From contig DASXVS010000080.1 in assembly GCA_036504095.1 (NCBI GenBank), positions 124,001 through 188,000 on the forward strand: a stretch of DNA of 64,000 nt, given 5' to 3'. The DNA is from Armatimonadota bacterium (GTDB lineage: Bacteria; Armatimonadota; DTGP01; JAKQQT01). Of this stretch, positions 36,541 to 46,029 are shown piece by piece; position 1 is the stretch's first letter, and every line of letters begins with the position of its first letter. The position numbers and the translations under genes were made by a program. The notes beneath the pieces were generated by a model. It was not told the DNA's origin. It saw only the letters and a list, made by a program, of their open reading frames with translations, and did not search any database.

Positions 36541-38178
36541 ATGATGAAGAGACTGACCGATCCGCCGTGCGGCGCGGCGTGTTCCCATGAAGGCGCGGGC
36601 GCAAAACGCGAGTCCGTTGTGAAGCGATTGCGTGACCGGCTCAGCACGCCCGAGGGCATGCGACTGTTCAAAACGCTGGTGGCCGGCAAGGCCATTGCGC
36701 TCTTTCTTCTGTTTGTGGTTTTCGCCGGTGTGAGTTCGCTCCTGGGTTCCGGCGCGCACGCGGCGGACGATCCGCACGCCCCCGCGGCGACCATCAATGC
36801 GGTCAACACGATGTGGACGCTCATCGCGGCGTTCCTGGTGTTCGCCATGCAGATCGGGTTCACGATGCTGGAGGCTGGCTTTTGCCGAAGCCGCGAAACC
36901 GTGAACATCCTGATGGAGTGCATCGCGGACACGTGCCTCTGCGGAATCCTGTTCTGGGCATGGGGCTTCGCATTCATGTTCAGCGCCGGCACCCCGTGGA
37001 TCGGCACGCACTGGTTCTTCCTCAACGGCGCCCCGGATATCTACTTTGCGACAGGCGTCCCGATGCTGGCATTCTGGCTGTTCCAGTTCGCGTTCGCGGA
37101 CTGCGCCTCCACCATTACTTCCGGCGCCATGGCCGGCCGGACCGGTTTCCTGGGTGACCTGGTTTACTCGGTTGGCGTATCCGGATTCATCTACCCAATC
37201 ATCGGCCACTGGGCGTGGGGACCGGACGGCTGGCTGGCCACGATGGGTTCCAAGGGCAACGTTTTCGCCTCGCTGGGCGTTCCGTTTCACGACTTCGCCG
37301 GCAGCACGGTGGTCCATACGATTGGCGGCGTGATGGCGCTGGCGGGCTCCATCGTTCTTGGCCCGCGCCTCGGCCGGATATTCAAGCGCGATGGCGGCGG
37401 CCCGATGCCCGCTCACGACCTGGTGATCGCCGCCATCGGTGGTATGATCCTCTGGTTCGGCTGGTACGGCTTCAACCCCGGCAGCACCCTGAGCGGCATG
37501 GATTTCCAGGGCATCAGCCGGGTTGCCACCAACACGACACTGGCGGCCTGCGCCGGTGGGCTGGTCGCAATGGCTGTTGTCTATCAGCGGACTAAGGTAT
37601 GGGACCTTTCGTTCACGGTCAACGGTTTCCTGGCCGGTCTCGTGGCCATCACGTGTCCGTGCTACTGGGTGAACCCGCTGGGTGCGACGGTTCTCGGCGC
37701 GGTCGCCGGCGTAGTTGTTGTAGCAAGCGTCGAGATGTTCGAGTGGTTCCGATTGGACGACCCGGTTGGCGCGGTGAGCGTCCACGCAGTCTGTGGCATT
37801 TGGGGTACGCTGAGCCTGGGGCTCTTCGCCTGCGGAAAATTCGGCGCCACGGGACCGACCGGCGCCGACAATTCGGCCACGGCGGTCGTTACCGGCCTGT
37901 TCTACGGGGGCGGAGCGCACCAATTGATCGCGCAAATAATCGGGAGCGCCAGTATAACTCTCGCGACTTTCGTATCGGCGTACGTGCTGATGAAGGCTGT
38001 TGACATGCTGGGCATCCTGCGCGTCTCGAAAGAGGGCGAATTGGCCGGCCTGGACAACCACGAGCACGGCGGCCCGGCCTACCCCGAGTACGCGCTGAAC
38101 TCACTCGGCACACACACCGGCCACCCAGCGCCGAACGTGTCCGCCAGCCTGAAGGAGGCTCTCACGCACAACCCCTGA
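36541..38178 (+). CDS. amt: ammonium transporter (Amt family) with an extended N-terminus
   Basis: Amt proteins are trimeric inner-membrane channels that take up ammonium. The 545-residue product has ~60 cytosolic-type residues, then a hydrophobic segment ending AHA, then the Amt core: NTMWTLIAAFLVFAMQIGFTMLEAGFCRSRE, FADCASTITSGAMAGR, DFAGSTVVHTIGGVMAL with the first conserved His, MILWFGWYGFNPGS and VSVHAVCGIWGTLSLG with the second His. AAAGGAGA lies 6-7 bases before the ATG at 36541. The N-terminal extension is longer than usual; a start further downstream is possible. No PII regulator gene is adjacent. Confidence 0.94.
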   Translation: MMKRLTDPPCGAACSHEGAGAKRESVVKRLRDRLSTPEGMRLFKTLVAGKAIALFLLFVVFAGVSSLLGSGAHAADDPHAPAATINAVNTMWTLIAAFLVFAMQIGFTMLEAGFCRSRETVNILMECIADTCLCGILFWAWGFAFMFSAGTPWIGTHWFFLNGAPDIYFATGVPMLAFWLFQFAFADCASTITSGAMAGRTGFLGDLVYSVGVSGFIYPIIGHWAWGPDGWLATMGSKGNVFASLGVPFHDFAGSTVVHTIGGVMALAGSIVLGPRLGRIFKRDGGGPMPAHDLVIAAIGGMILWFGWYGFNPGSTLSGMDFQGISRVATNTTLAACAGGLVAMAVVYQRTKVWDLSFTVNGFLAGLVAITCPCYWVNPLGATVLGAVAGVVVVASVEMFEWFRLDDPVGAVSVHAVCGIWGTLSLGLFACGKFGATGPTGADNSATAVVTGLFYGGGAHQLIAQIIGSASITLATFVSAYVLMKAVDMLGILRVSKEGELAGLDNHEHGGPAYPEYALNSLGTHTGHPAPNVSASLKEALTHNP

Positions 38179-38213
38179 CCCTGGGGGCGGAACCGGGGGT
38201 AAAGAGGGGACGG

Positions 38214-38252
38214 GAAGATGGGGAAACGGAGGTGGACCGTTTCCCCATTTCT
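38214..38252. terminator. hairpin after the ammonium transporter
   Basis: AGATGGGGAAACGG pairs with CCGTTTCCCCATTT around a 7-base loop; the text GGGAAGATGGGGAAACGG resembles the GGAAATGAGGAAATGGGG words at 58480-58496. It lies about 35 bases after the amt stop, and CATTTCTAC follows the stem. It also faces the end of the convergent small gene. Confidence 0.65.
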
Positions 38253-38280
38253 ACGTCATGGCAGGATGAACCGGAGCCAT

Positions 38281-38625
38281 CTACCCAGCAGTTGTCGAGT
38301 CGGTACCGTTAATCGGTCTCAGATGATCAAACCAATGTTGCTTCCATAGTGCGGCTATGGCTCCTTCCATCACAGATAGCGTCGTCTCCGTTACAATGAT
38401 CAGGCCGATCTCACCGAGCCAATGTGGGCCCTGCCTGACATCTGAATTCACCGCTTGGTGCAGCCGTAAAGGGGTAAAGAAGGTCACTGCGTAGCGGAGT
38501 CCATCCGGACAGGCCACTTGTGCGCAACCGCACCAACCCTTTTGCGCTATTTCCCACAGATCTAACTCGTCAATGCTGTCAGCAAACACCAGTCTGGGTT
38601 GTTCTTTATATTCCGCTCTCTCCAT
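38281..38625 (-). CDS. small protein, unknown function
   Basis: The 114-residue product starts at an ATG two bases after the NamZ-like gene stop, so it is the last gene of that leftward group and probably translated by coupling. It reads ERAEYKEQPRLVFADSIDEL, contains a CGC pair in KGWCGCAQVACPDGL, then TFFTPLRLHQAV and a hydrophobic strand GEIGLIIVTETTLSVMEGAIAALWKQHWF, all compatible with a small alpha/beta fold. No family is recognised. A longer frame extending upstream into the NamZ-like gene is less likely. Confidence 0.6.
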   Translation of the reverse strand: MERAEYKEQPRLVFADSIDELDLWEIAQKGWCGCAQVACPDGLRYAVTFFTPLRLHQAVNSDVRQGPHWLGEIGLIIVTETTLSVMEGAIAALWKQHWFDHLRPINGTDSTTAG

Positions 38626-38627
38626 CG

Positions 38628-39854
38628 CTAAGCTACCCTCTTGCGCGGCCCGCCGTACATCAGATACGGCTCGCGCTCTTCGGCCCATTTGGCTTCGTCC
38701 GGCGCAAGGCGCGCGTCGAAATCGGCCGGAGTTGAGTCCGGGCTGTCCACCCATTCGCGCAGGAATGTGCCGCCGGAAAGGAGGTCGATCGCCAGGCGCT
38801 GCGTCTCGTATTCATATTCGAACGTGCGCCAGATCTCGTAGCCCGGGTATTCCAGGCGCACCGCCTTCAGGATGAGCGCCGCGATACGGTACGGCTTGAA
38901 GCGGTCGTGGCGGTACAGGTCGTTGTCCGTGTGGACCATAATCCCGGAGCACATCTGGCCGGCGTGCTTGTGGAAGGTCGGCTCGAAGAAGCATGGCCGC
39001 AGCAGGCACCCTTCCAGCCATTGCGGCGCCAGACCACGCATGCGGCTAAGGATCGCCTCGAAATCGATGTCCGGCGCCCCGGCCAATTCCAGCGGCGTGC
39101 TGGTGCCGCGCCCCTCGGAGAGCGTGGTCCCCTCAAACAGGACCGTGCCGGGGAAACACCGCGCCATGTTCAGGCTGGAGGCGTTCGGGCTCGGGTTGAT
39201 CCACGATCGCTCCATCACCGGCCAGCCGTATCCCGGCGCCGCATCCGGATCGTAGCCCGTCATCGGGACGACTTGCAGGTCAACGTCCAGCCCCTTGAGC
39301 GCGACCCACCACTTCGCGATTTCGCCGTACGTGAGGCCGTGGCGCATCATCAGCGGCCCGGCCCCGACGAAGCTCTCCCACCCCGGTTCCAGGATGGTCC
39401 CTTCCACCGGCCGGCCGGCGGGGTTCGGACGGTCCAGCACCCAGAGGCTCTTCCTGCCCGCGGCACACGCTTCCAACAGGTAGGTAAGCGTTGTGACGAA
39501 CGTGTAGATACGCGTGCCGATATCTTGAACATCGGCCAGAAGGACATCGAACGTGTCCATCATCGCGTCCGTCGGGCGGCGAACCTCGCCGTACAGGCTG
39601 AAAACGGGGATGCCGTATCTGGGATCCGTGTAATGGCCGGACTCGATCATATTGTCCTGTTTGTCGCCGCGCATACCGTGTTGCGGGCCGAACGCGGCGG
39701 ACATGTTCACGTCCGGGCACGCCATCAGCGCGTCCAGCGAGTGTACGCCGTCGCCCGTCACCGAGGCCGGGTGCCCCAGGAGCGCCACGCGTCTTCCCGC
39801 CAGCGGCCTCCGCAGTTCGGGTTCACCCAACAGTTCATCGATTCCAAAGTTCAT
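38628..39854 (-). CDS. DUF1343/NamZ-like exo-beta-N-acetylmuramidase (GH171)
   Basis: NamZ enzymes release terminal N-acetylmuramic acid from peptidoglycan fragments. The 408-residue product has the family layout: LLGHPASVTGDGVHSLDAL, AAFGPQHGMRGDKQDNM, PVFSLYGEVRRPT, FDVLLADVQDIGTRIYTFVTTL, WVLDRPNPAGRP, GLTYGEIAKWW, INPSPNASSLNMARCFPGT and EGRGTSTPLELAGAP. No signal peptide is evident from the ATG at 39854 (MNFGIDELLGEPEL). The gene lies 13 bases after the beta-helix gene and two bases before the small unknown, forming a compact leftward operon. Confidence 0.92.
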   Translation of the reverse strand: MNFGIDELLGEPELRRPLAGRRVALLGHPASVTGDGVHSLDALMACPDVNMSAAFGPQHGMRGDKQDNMIESGHYTDPRYGIPVFSLYGEVRRPTDAMMDTFDVLLADVQDIGTRIYTFVTTLTYLLEACAAGRKSLWVLDRPNPAGRPVEGTILEPGWESFVGAGPLMMRHGLTYGEIAKWWVALKGLDVDLQVVPMTGYDPDAAPGYGWPVMERSWINPSPNASSLNMARCFPGTVLFEGTTLSEGRGTSTPLELAGAPDIDFEAILSRMRGLAPQWLEGCLLRPCFFEPTFHKHAGQMCSGIMVHTDNDLYRHDRFKPYRIAALILKAVRLEYPGYEIWRTFEYEYETQRLAIDLLSGGTFLREWVDSPDSTPADFDARLAPDEAKWAEEREPYLMYGGPRKRVA

Positions 39855-39867
39855 GAGTTCGCTCTCT

Positions 39868-42447
39868 TCACGGATTCGCGTCCGTGCCAAGCGCCTTTCG
39901 GAGCAGACGGACGGCGATGGAAAGGCCCACATGTCCGTTGGCGCCAAACACGCTCAGGCGACTGAACAGCCTCTCCGACGGGGCATTCAGCCCCGCGGCC
40001 ACCCGCAGGGCACTTGCCGCATCAGCAACGGTGTATGAGTTAAGGTAGGCGGATTCGTACGCCCCCAGGTCAACCGCGTAGTTCAGGACCCGCGGCAGTC
40101 CGGCCAAGTCCGTTTCTCCCCGGACCGCAGACAGATCTCCGGCGTCGATACACGGCGAAAGGAGTTGCAGCCGGTAATCGCCCGCTCCGGGATTGGCGAT
40201 CAACGGATCAACCGTAATGTTGGTCCCGGTCAAAGGTCCCTCAGGGCCGAAGTCCGCACCGTTGCCAAAAACGTCGTTGTGGGAGAACGTCGCCGCGTCC
40301 TCATCGCGTGACAGGCCGCCCTGGTTGAGTGCGATGATGTTGTTCGCCAACTGGAGCGTGTTCAGCGACCTGTAGAGGTAGACAGTGCCGTTGATGCCCC
40401 CGAGAATCGGGTTGCTGCCGTCCGGGTGGTGGGTGTTTCCGGCGATCGTGTTGTTGGTGATTAGACCCAGACAGCCGTTACAGTAGATGCCGGCGCCCTG
40501 TGCGAGCAGGAGGTTCACGTTTCCACCGGCGATCGCTTCGTTCCCGCTGATCAGGTTATTCGCAATTATCAGGTTTCCGCTGATGGCGGCGATTCCCCCG
40601 CCCTGTGCGACGGAGGCTGCCCAGAAGTACGGATAGGTCGTGTACGTGTAGGCTGCAACGGTATTGTCACGAATGATGTTATTCGCGATCGTTGCCGATA
40701 CGCTTTCCACGTATATACCCGCGCCCAGAGCCGATGAAGAGTCCTCCTCCGACACGATCAAGTGATTGCCTGAGATGACGTTACGTGTCAGGGTCGCCTT
40801 GTCTCCGAGGCACCGCACCGCCCCGCCGTTAGGTGCGCCCCCAAATCCGTAGGTGCCGCCGCCACGCGTGATGATGAATCCGTCAACCTTGGTCTCGGTC
40901 GCCCCGACCGGAATGGTGACGGCGGTGCCACGGAAACCCGCGTCGATGGTAGTCGGGAGAATGACGCGGTCCACGTAGTTGACAGTCTCAGTGCCGGCGA
41001 ACCCCCCGAGAAGTGCGATGCCGGCCTTCAACGTCACGCGCTCCGGATAGGTGCCTTGCGCGACCCACACCGCCGCGCCCGGCGCCGCCACGCTGACGGC
41101 GGCGCCAATGGACCGTTTTGCTGAAAGCCACGCCGAACCGTCGTTTCGGTCGTCACCATCCACCCGAACGTAAACGCGCGACAGGGTGGGAAGGCCTGTC
41201 GTCGCCGGGGACTCGTAAGAGCCGATATCGACCGCTGGCCCAAGGAGTCGTGGCTGCGCATCGAAATCGGTGTCGCCGGGCTGAACGAAGGCATTGTCAC
41301 CGGCGTCAATTGCGGGAGAGCCGGGCTGGAGGTGGTAGTCCCAAGTGTATCCGTTAGTGGTGTAGCGGTATAAGGGATCGGCGTGGAGGTTTCCATTCAC
41401 CCCGACCGGCGCGCCATCGTCCGGAGCATTGTTATGGAAGAGGTTGCAGCGGACCTGGATATTGTTGGGCGATTGGCCGGAATAGGGATCGCCGATGCTG
41501 ATAGCCCCTCCCTTCGCCGTAGCCAGTGATCCAATCGGCGCGGCCGTGTTGTTGTGGAAGATGTTGTTCGCCACAAGCACGCTGCCCAGTGCATAGAGGC
41601 CTGCCCCTTCCGACCTCCCCTGGCTGGTGCATAGGTTGTCCGCAATGGTGTTGTTGGCGAGCGTAACGAAGCCGCTCCAGACGTAGACGCCTCCCCCCAC
41701 GGCGACCGACATGTCCGGATAGTAAGTCGTGTAGCAAACGGACGCATTGTGGACGATCAGGTTGTCCTTAATGACCGCGCTGCCGTTGGACACGGCGATG
41801 CCGCCGCCGTTTCCGGAATGTACATATCCGCCGGCCACATTATCCGTAATCGTGTTGTGGGTGATGAGGGCAAATGCACTGTAACCCACGTAGATACCGG
41901 CGCCGGACTTGGCCTGGTTGTCCTGGATAACGTTTCCGGTGATGGTCGCCGATCCAGCGCACTGGATACCGCCGTAATCCGATCCGTCCGCGCCATTTCC
42001 GTCGATCAAGTTGTTCGAGATCGTGACGTTGCCGGACCCCACGTAAACACCGGGACTTCCGCCGCTGATATGGAAGCCATCGAGAATCGCGTTGGTCGAA
42101 CCATACAAACCAATGGTGGGGCTGAACCTCGATGTTGCGCGGATGGTGGTGTGGATCTTCCCGTCACGTTGACCGGTGGAGGTCTCGTTCCCGATGAAGC
42201 CTCCATACAGTCGTACGTCCTTCGTTTGGACCGCCAGTTGTTCCGCATACGCCCCGCCGGCCACCCAGACTTCGTCGCCTGGTTTCGCCGAGTCGAGTGC
42301 AGGCTGAACGGCGATGAACGCCGATTGCCACGATATGCCGTCGTGAATGTCACCGGCGGCGGCACTGTTCACGTAGATTATTGCCGCGTGGGCGAGCGTG
42401 GGCAACGCAATCAGCGCTGCGGACAAGACGAGGGTTCTCCAACGCAT
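39868..42447 (-). CDS. secreted double parallel beta-helix protein with dockerin-like C-terminus
   Basis: The 859-residue product has a signal peptide (LVLSAALIALPTLAHA) and CAGGAG before the ATG. It contains two homologous halves of ~400 residues. Each opens with IYVN/VYVRVDGDD...DGSAW/SWQSA, a lid such as GDEVWVAGGAYAEQL or GAAVWVAQGTYPERV and LYGGFIGNET or LLGGFAGTE. Right-handed beta-helix turns follow (ISNNLIDGNGADG, ITGNVIQDN, ITHNTITDN, IANNIIRDN), closing with PGSPAIDAGDNAF..VDIGSYES or LSPCIDAGDLSA..VDLGAYES. The last ~55 residues are dockerin-like (ALRVAAGLNAP, AVRLLRKALGTDANP). The fold resembles pectate-lyase/NosD-type carbohydrate-acting proteins; no catalytic residues are assigned. 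Confidence 0.88.
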   Translation of the reverse strand: MRWRTLVLSAALIALPTLAHAAIIYVNSAAAGDIHDGISWQSAFIAVQPALDSAKPGDEVWVAGGAYAEQLAVQTKDVRLYGGFIGNETSTGQRDGKIHTTIRATSRFSPTIGLYGSTNAILDGFHISGGSPGVYVGSGNVTISNNLIDGNGADGSDYGGIQCAGSATITGNVIQDNQAKSGAGIYVGYSAFALITHNTITDNVAGGYVHSGNGGGIAVSNGSAVIKDNLIVHNASVCYTTYYPDMSVAVGGGVYVWSGFVTLANNTIADNLCTSQGRSEGAGLYALGSVLVANNIFHNNTAAPIGSLATAKGGAISIGDPYSGQSPNNIQVRCNLFHNNAPDDGAPVGVNGNLHADPLYRYTTNGYTWDYHLQPGSPAIDAGDNAFVQPGDTDFDAQPRLLGPAVDIGSYESPATTGLPTLSRVYVRVDGDDRNDGSAWLSAKRSIGAAVSVAAPGAAVWVAQGTYPERVTLKAGIALLGGFAGTETVNYVDRVILPTTIDAGFRGTAVTIPVGATETKVDGFIITRGGGTYGFGGAPNGGAVRCLGDKATLTRNVISGNHLIVSEEDSSSALGAGIYVESVSATIANNIIRDNTVAAYTYTTYPYFWAASVAQGGGIAAISGNLIIANNLISGNEAIAGGNVNLLLAQGAGIYCNGCLGLITNNTIAGNTHHPDGSNPILGGINGTVYLYRSLNTLQLANNIIALNQGGLSRDEDAATFSHNDVFGNGADFGPEGPLTGTNITVDPLIANPGAGDYRLQLLSPCIDAGDLSAVRGETDLAGLPRVLNYAVDLGAYESAYLNSYTVADAASALRVAAGLNAPSERLFSRLSVFGANGHVGLSIAVRLLRKALGTDANP

Positions 42448-42709
42448 GGCACACTCCTGAAGGCAGTTCGGCGGCCCGCCAGGTCCCGCTCGACCTCCGG
42501 CCTCAGTGTGATGTTCGGACAGTCGGAACCATCCGGCCGGAAAAGCAGGGTGAGACCATGTCAGGCTCTTGGGACCATGTTAGATGACGACCGGGCTCAA
42601 ACCCCGTTCCCGTCCTCGACGCGATGCCCCCGCCAATCGCGCATCGGGGGAACGGACCGTTGCCGATCCATTCCCCCGCTGTGCGATTAGCCGGTATGCT
42701 TCGGACTCG

Positions 42710-44467
42710 CTAGTTCAAAGTGATTGGCGACAGTCCCAGAACCGCGGGGGCGATTCCGCTTGTCGTCGTGGTGACCATGAACTGAGCGCTCACAACCTCG
42801 AACATGGAAGTTGCGGCGCCGGCGCTGTTCGGCGTTCCGAAGACCGCCTGCAGGCGGTAGACGCCCGGCCTCCAGTTGATGGTGTTGGTTGTCGGATCGC
42901 CGGGCAGCGTAACCGCTATCTTCTGTCCGGCCTTGACGATCACCGGCATCGTAGGAGTCATCAGCAGACACGGAGCGATCGTCCGCCAGCCGACAACATC
43001 CCGAAATTGCAGGTTAACCACCGTGCAGAACGACCGGTGATCCCACGTCGCCACGTCGATATTCGAGCCATTCGCGATGGTGGCGATAATCGGCTGGCTG
43101 ACCGAATATGAACTCTTGTCCGAAGTGAGGGTTACCGCCGGCGTCGGGGGCGGAACAGCGATCAGGAACGGCATGGAGAATACCGTCTGATCCGGCCCTG
43201 TCGTTTGGCCCGTCGAGTCCACCGGCGCAAAGGTTACCGCTAGGCGATACTGGCCCGTTATCCAGGGCACGTCACGCGCCAACGGAACGGTCCTCGTTTC
43301 GCCCGCTCGCAGAATCGTGGCCATGGGCATCCGGTCCCACGGGCACCCGCTTTCCAGGACCCAGCCGGTCCCGTCAAATCGCTGGAGTTGTACTATGGTG
43401 CACAGCGATTGCTCATCGAAGATGCGAACCGGGGTCGGCCCATTGGCGATGATGGCGTTGATAACGCCGTTGGGCGGATACAGAGGTTTGTCCGACATCA
43501 CCTTCACGAGCGGAACGGGCGGCGGAGGAACGACGACCTTGAACAACGGCGAGATGGCTTTCGTGAAGCCGCCGACACCCGTGCCATCCGGGCCCACGTA
43601 CTGCCAGTCGATCACCATCCGGTAGACGCCCGGCTCCTGTACGAACTCGGGGATGGCGGCTTCCGGCAGGAGGACCTTCAGGACGGTCCCGGCGGGGATC
43701 ACCTTTGGAAGCGGTATGCGCAAGAGCGGACAACCGCCCACCATCTGCCAGTCCGTACCAACCTGGCGCTGCAGTTGAACGATGGTGCAATAGGACTGTT
43801 CGTCGAAAATCTGGATCGCCTGAGAGGTTCTGTTGGCGATGATCGCGATAACAGCCTCGTTCGTGCTGAACTCAAACTTGCCGGGGTCGATCGTGACCAC
43901 GCTCGGCGGCGGCGGAGGTGGTGGCGGTGGTGGAGGCAGCAGGCCAACGAGCCGGCCCTTGTACAGCGGCACGGGGCTCGCGGATTGCTGCTGGAGATCG
44001 GCCTGGAAATTCAACTCCAGCGGTGAGGAGACCTGCCCGTTACCGCCCGTGGTGGTCCCGGATGGCGAGATCAGCCCACCGGTGAGCATCCCTTCAAGGT
44101 GCCCGGGGAGATAACAGCTCTTCGTGGCATCGGGGACGCCGGCGGTGAGGCCGGCCGTGCCGTGCAGGAGTCCCGATATAACAACCGTACCGTCCGGAGC
44201 GACAATCCTCACCGGACCACTGAAGAATCCGATTCCCTTGTCGTCTATATTGAGTAAGAATGACTCGGACACCAGCTTGCTGCCGTCCGGGATCAACTGC
44301 AGCGTCTGGTCACACGCGGGGCTTGACCTGAGGTCAAGTGAGACTGCGGTGGGGACAATCGGGCCGCCGGCATCCTTCGCAAGGATGAGCGGTCCAGAGG
44401 CGGCTCGGGGCTGGGCGATGAACGCCATCGCCAGCGCACCCGCAACCGCCAGGATTCCTCGTTTCAT
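42710..44467 (-). CDS. secreted protein with three Ig-like repeats, each with a CTIVQLQ-type cysteine pair
   Basis: The 585-residue product has a signal peptide (ILAVAGALAMAFIAQPRAAS) and AGGAGGAG before the ATG at 44467. An N-terminal ~170-residue beta domain (VRIVAPDGTVVISGLLHG, SCYLPGHLEGMLTGG) leads to an 11-proline linker. Three repeats of about 115 residues follow. Each has a start like SDKPLYPPNGVINAIIANG, then IFDEQSLCTIVQLQRFDG, a W and a second Cys (ESGCPWDRMP), an AG-rich loop and a closing PGVYRL strand. They resemble the BsuPI-type/Ig-like fold, and the two cysteines probably form a disulphide. Function unknown; surface or envelope binding is likely. Confidence 0.75.
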   Translation of the reverse strand: MKRGILAVAGALAMAFIAQPRAASGPLILAKDAGGPIVPTAVSLDLRSSPACDQTLQLIPDGSKLVSESFLLNIDDKGIGFFSGPVRIVAPDGTVVISGLLHGTAGLTAGVPDATKSCYLPGHLEGMLTGGLISPSGTTTGGNGQVSSPLELNFQADLQQQSASPVPLYKGRLVGLLPPPPPPPPPPPSVVTIDPGKFEFSTNEAVIAIIANRTSQAIQIFDEQSYCTIVQLQRQVGTDWQMVGGCPLLRIPLPKVIPAGTVLKVLLPEAAIPEFVQEPGVYRMVIDWQYVGPDGTGVGGFTKAISPLFKVVVPPPPVPLVKVMSDKPLYPPNGVINAIIANGPTPVRIFDEQSLCTIVQLQRFDGTGWVLESGCPWDRMPMATILRAGETRTVPLARDVPWITGQYRLAVTFAPVDSTGQTTGPDQTVFSMPFLIAVPPPTPAVTLTSDKSSYSVSQPIIATIANGSNIDVATWDHRSFCTVVNLQFRDVVGWRTIAPCLLMTPTMPVIVKAGQKIAVTLPGDPTTNTINWRPGVYRLQAVFGTPNSAGAATSMFEVVSAQFMVTTTTSGIAPAVLGLSPITLN

Positions 44468-44809
44468 GGGTTCTCCTCCTTCTTGATGGAACACCCACTT
44501 CCTGAGCCTCGGCGACCCAGGCAAATCTTAGACGAAGCCGGCTGGAAAATGTTTCGCCGCACAATCGCAGCCGTTCGCCGGGCAGCCGAGCCATGCCAAA
44601 TGTTATTGTACCCGTTCGGCGCCTGCCCCGACCACAGTTCGCCTTTCCGGCCTGGCACGGATATTGGTCCCAGCCGCTTGCCCGCAACGGATTGCTGCGC
44701 CATCATGCATCTGGTTCGTTGCGAACAGGCGGGCAAGAGACCGCCGGGCGACGCGCCCATTGCGATGCGCTCCAACTACCGTTGATGGGCGCTTGAGAGG
44801 AATTCCGGT

Positions 44810-46021
44810 TTGAGACAGATGAAGAGATTGATAGCGTCGCTGGCGGGGCTTGCGATGCTGGCCGGCGGGCAGCCGGCCCACGCCGATGTAACCGCCGATG
44901 CGCTGCTGAAGGTTCTTGTGCGAAAGGGTGTCCTGACCCAGGAAGAGGCCGCCGACGTGAAGGCGGAGGCCGCCCGAGATTCGGAGACCGCCAAGACCTC
45001 CGGAAAAGATCCGACCGCCGCGCTTCAGGCAACCGTGGCGAAGATGCAGAAGACCACGGTCAGTGGTTACGTTCAGTTCCGCGCCGTTTCGCAGAAATAC
45101 GCTCGCCCTTCCACCCAGCTCATGGATCGCCGAGCCCGGGTTTCGGTGAAGAATACGTCGGACGTCGGCCGGCTTACGATCACGCTTGAAGGCTGCCCGA
45201 CAGCCGTGGCCCTGTATGACGGTTACTACGACTGGTTCCTGCGTCCGAACTCGGGCAAGACGCAGGGAGCCACCCTCCGGATGGGGCAGTTCTCCAAGCC
45301 GTTCGGCATGGAAATGGAAACCCCTCCGGCGGACCTCGAGATGCCGGAACTGCCCGTTGGTTGGGGCGTGCTTTTCCCCGGCTATCGTGACGTTGGTTTA
45401 CACGCCTACGCGGGCGTCGACCCCAACACCCGTGTCGACGTCGCGCTCCTGAACGGCAACGGCGCCGGATCCATCAAGTTCGACAATCGCGACAACGATA
45501 ATTACAAGGATGTGCTGCTCCGCGTCCGGCACACTGTTTCGAACGTCGGCGAATTCGCGCTGAGCGGCTATCGCGGCCAAAACACTGACACGACGACGAA
45601 GATTACCGGCGATCGCAATCGCTGGGGAATCGCCGGCGTGTTCCCGAATGTGGTTGGCGGCCAACTGCGTACGGAGTACATCGCCGCCCGTGACCTGACG
45701 GCCAACCTTGGCGCCGGGGCCAAACTCGGTACCGCCGACGCACGCGCCTGGGAGGCGACCTACGTACACCCGGTGGCGCCGAAAACCAAAGTCGCGCTCA
45801 GGTACGACTCCTGGGACCCCGACACCCATAACACGTATCGCTTCGGCGGAGACGGCGAAGTGAACACGGTCGGCCTGGCTGGCATCCAGCAGATCTCAGA
45901 CCAGTTGAAACTGTCCCTCTCGGTGGAACGCCCCCGCATCAGGCGATGGGATTCCACGAGCCAGACGGCTTCGGCCCGGAACGAGGACGTGCTGACCTTC
46001 CAGGGCCAGTACCGGTTCTGA
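44810..46021 (+). CDS. outer-membrane porin, OprP/OprO (phosphate-selective porin) family
   Basis: The 403-residue product has a signal peptide (LIASLAGLAMLAGGQPAHA), then a short helical region (DALLKVLVRKGVLTQEEAADVKAEAAR) typical of this porin group. Beta-barrel strands follow, with LMDRRARVSVKNTS, GATLRMGQFSKPFGMEME, DVGLHAYAGV, LLRVRHTVSNVGEFALSGYRG and TKVALRYDSWDPD, ending in QGQYRF with the C-terminal Phe used by outer-membrane assembly. This is good evidence for a diderm envelope. A TTG at 44810 has GAGAGG nine bases upstream; the ATG at 44819 is a little far from it. The leader contains GGGCGACGCGCCC (44746-44758). Confidence 0.88.
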   Translation: MRQMKRLIASLAGLAMLAGGQPAHADVTADALLKVLVRKGVLTQEEAADVKAEAARDSETAKTSGKDPTAALQATVAKMQKTTVSGYVQFRAVSQKYARPSTQLMDRRARVSVKNTSDVGRLTITLEGCPTAVALYDGYYDWFLRPNSGKTQGATLRMGQFSKPFGMEMETPPADLEMPELPVGWGVLFPGYRDVGLHAYAGVDPNTRVDVALLNGNGAGSIKFDNRDNDNYKDVLLRVRHTVSNVGEFALSGYRGQNTDTTTKITGDRNRWGIAGVFPNVVGGQLRTEYIAARDLTANLGAGAKLGTADARAWEATYVHPVAPKTKVALRYDSWDPDTHNTYRFGGDGEVNTVGLAGIQQISDQLKLSLSVERPRIRRWDSTSQTASARNEDVLTFQGQYRF

Positions 46022-46029
46022 CGGACAAC

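Noticed and set aside
36439-38067. 542-codon leftward frame opposite the ammonium transporter
   Set aside because: Antisense shadow; the transporter has both conserved histidines and a good ribosome-binding site.
42590-42655. Hairpin around GATGCCCCCG and GCATCGGGGG
   Set aside because: The two words are circular shifts of one another and do not pair as a proper stem.
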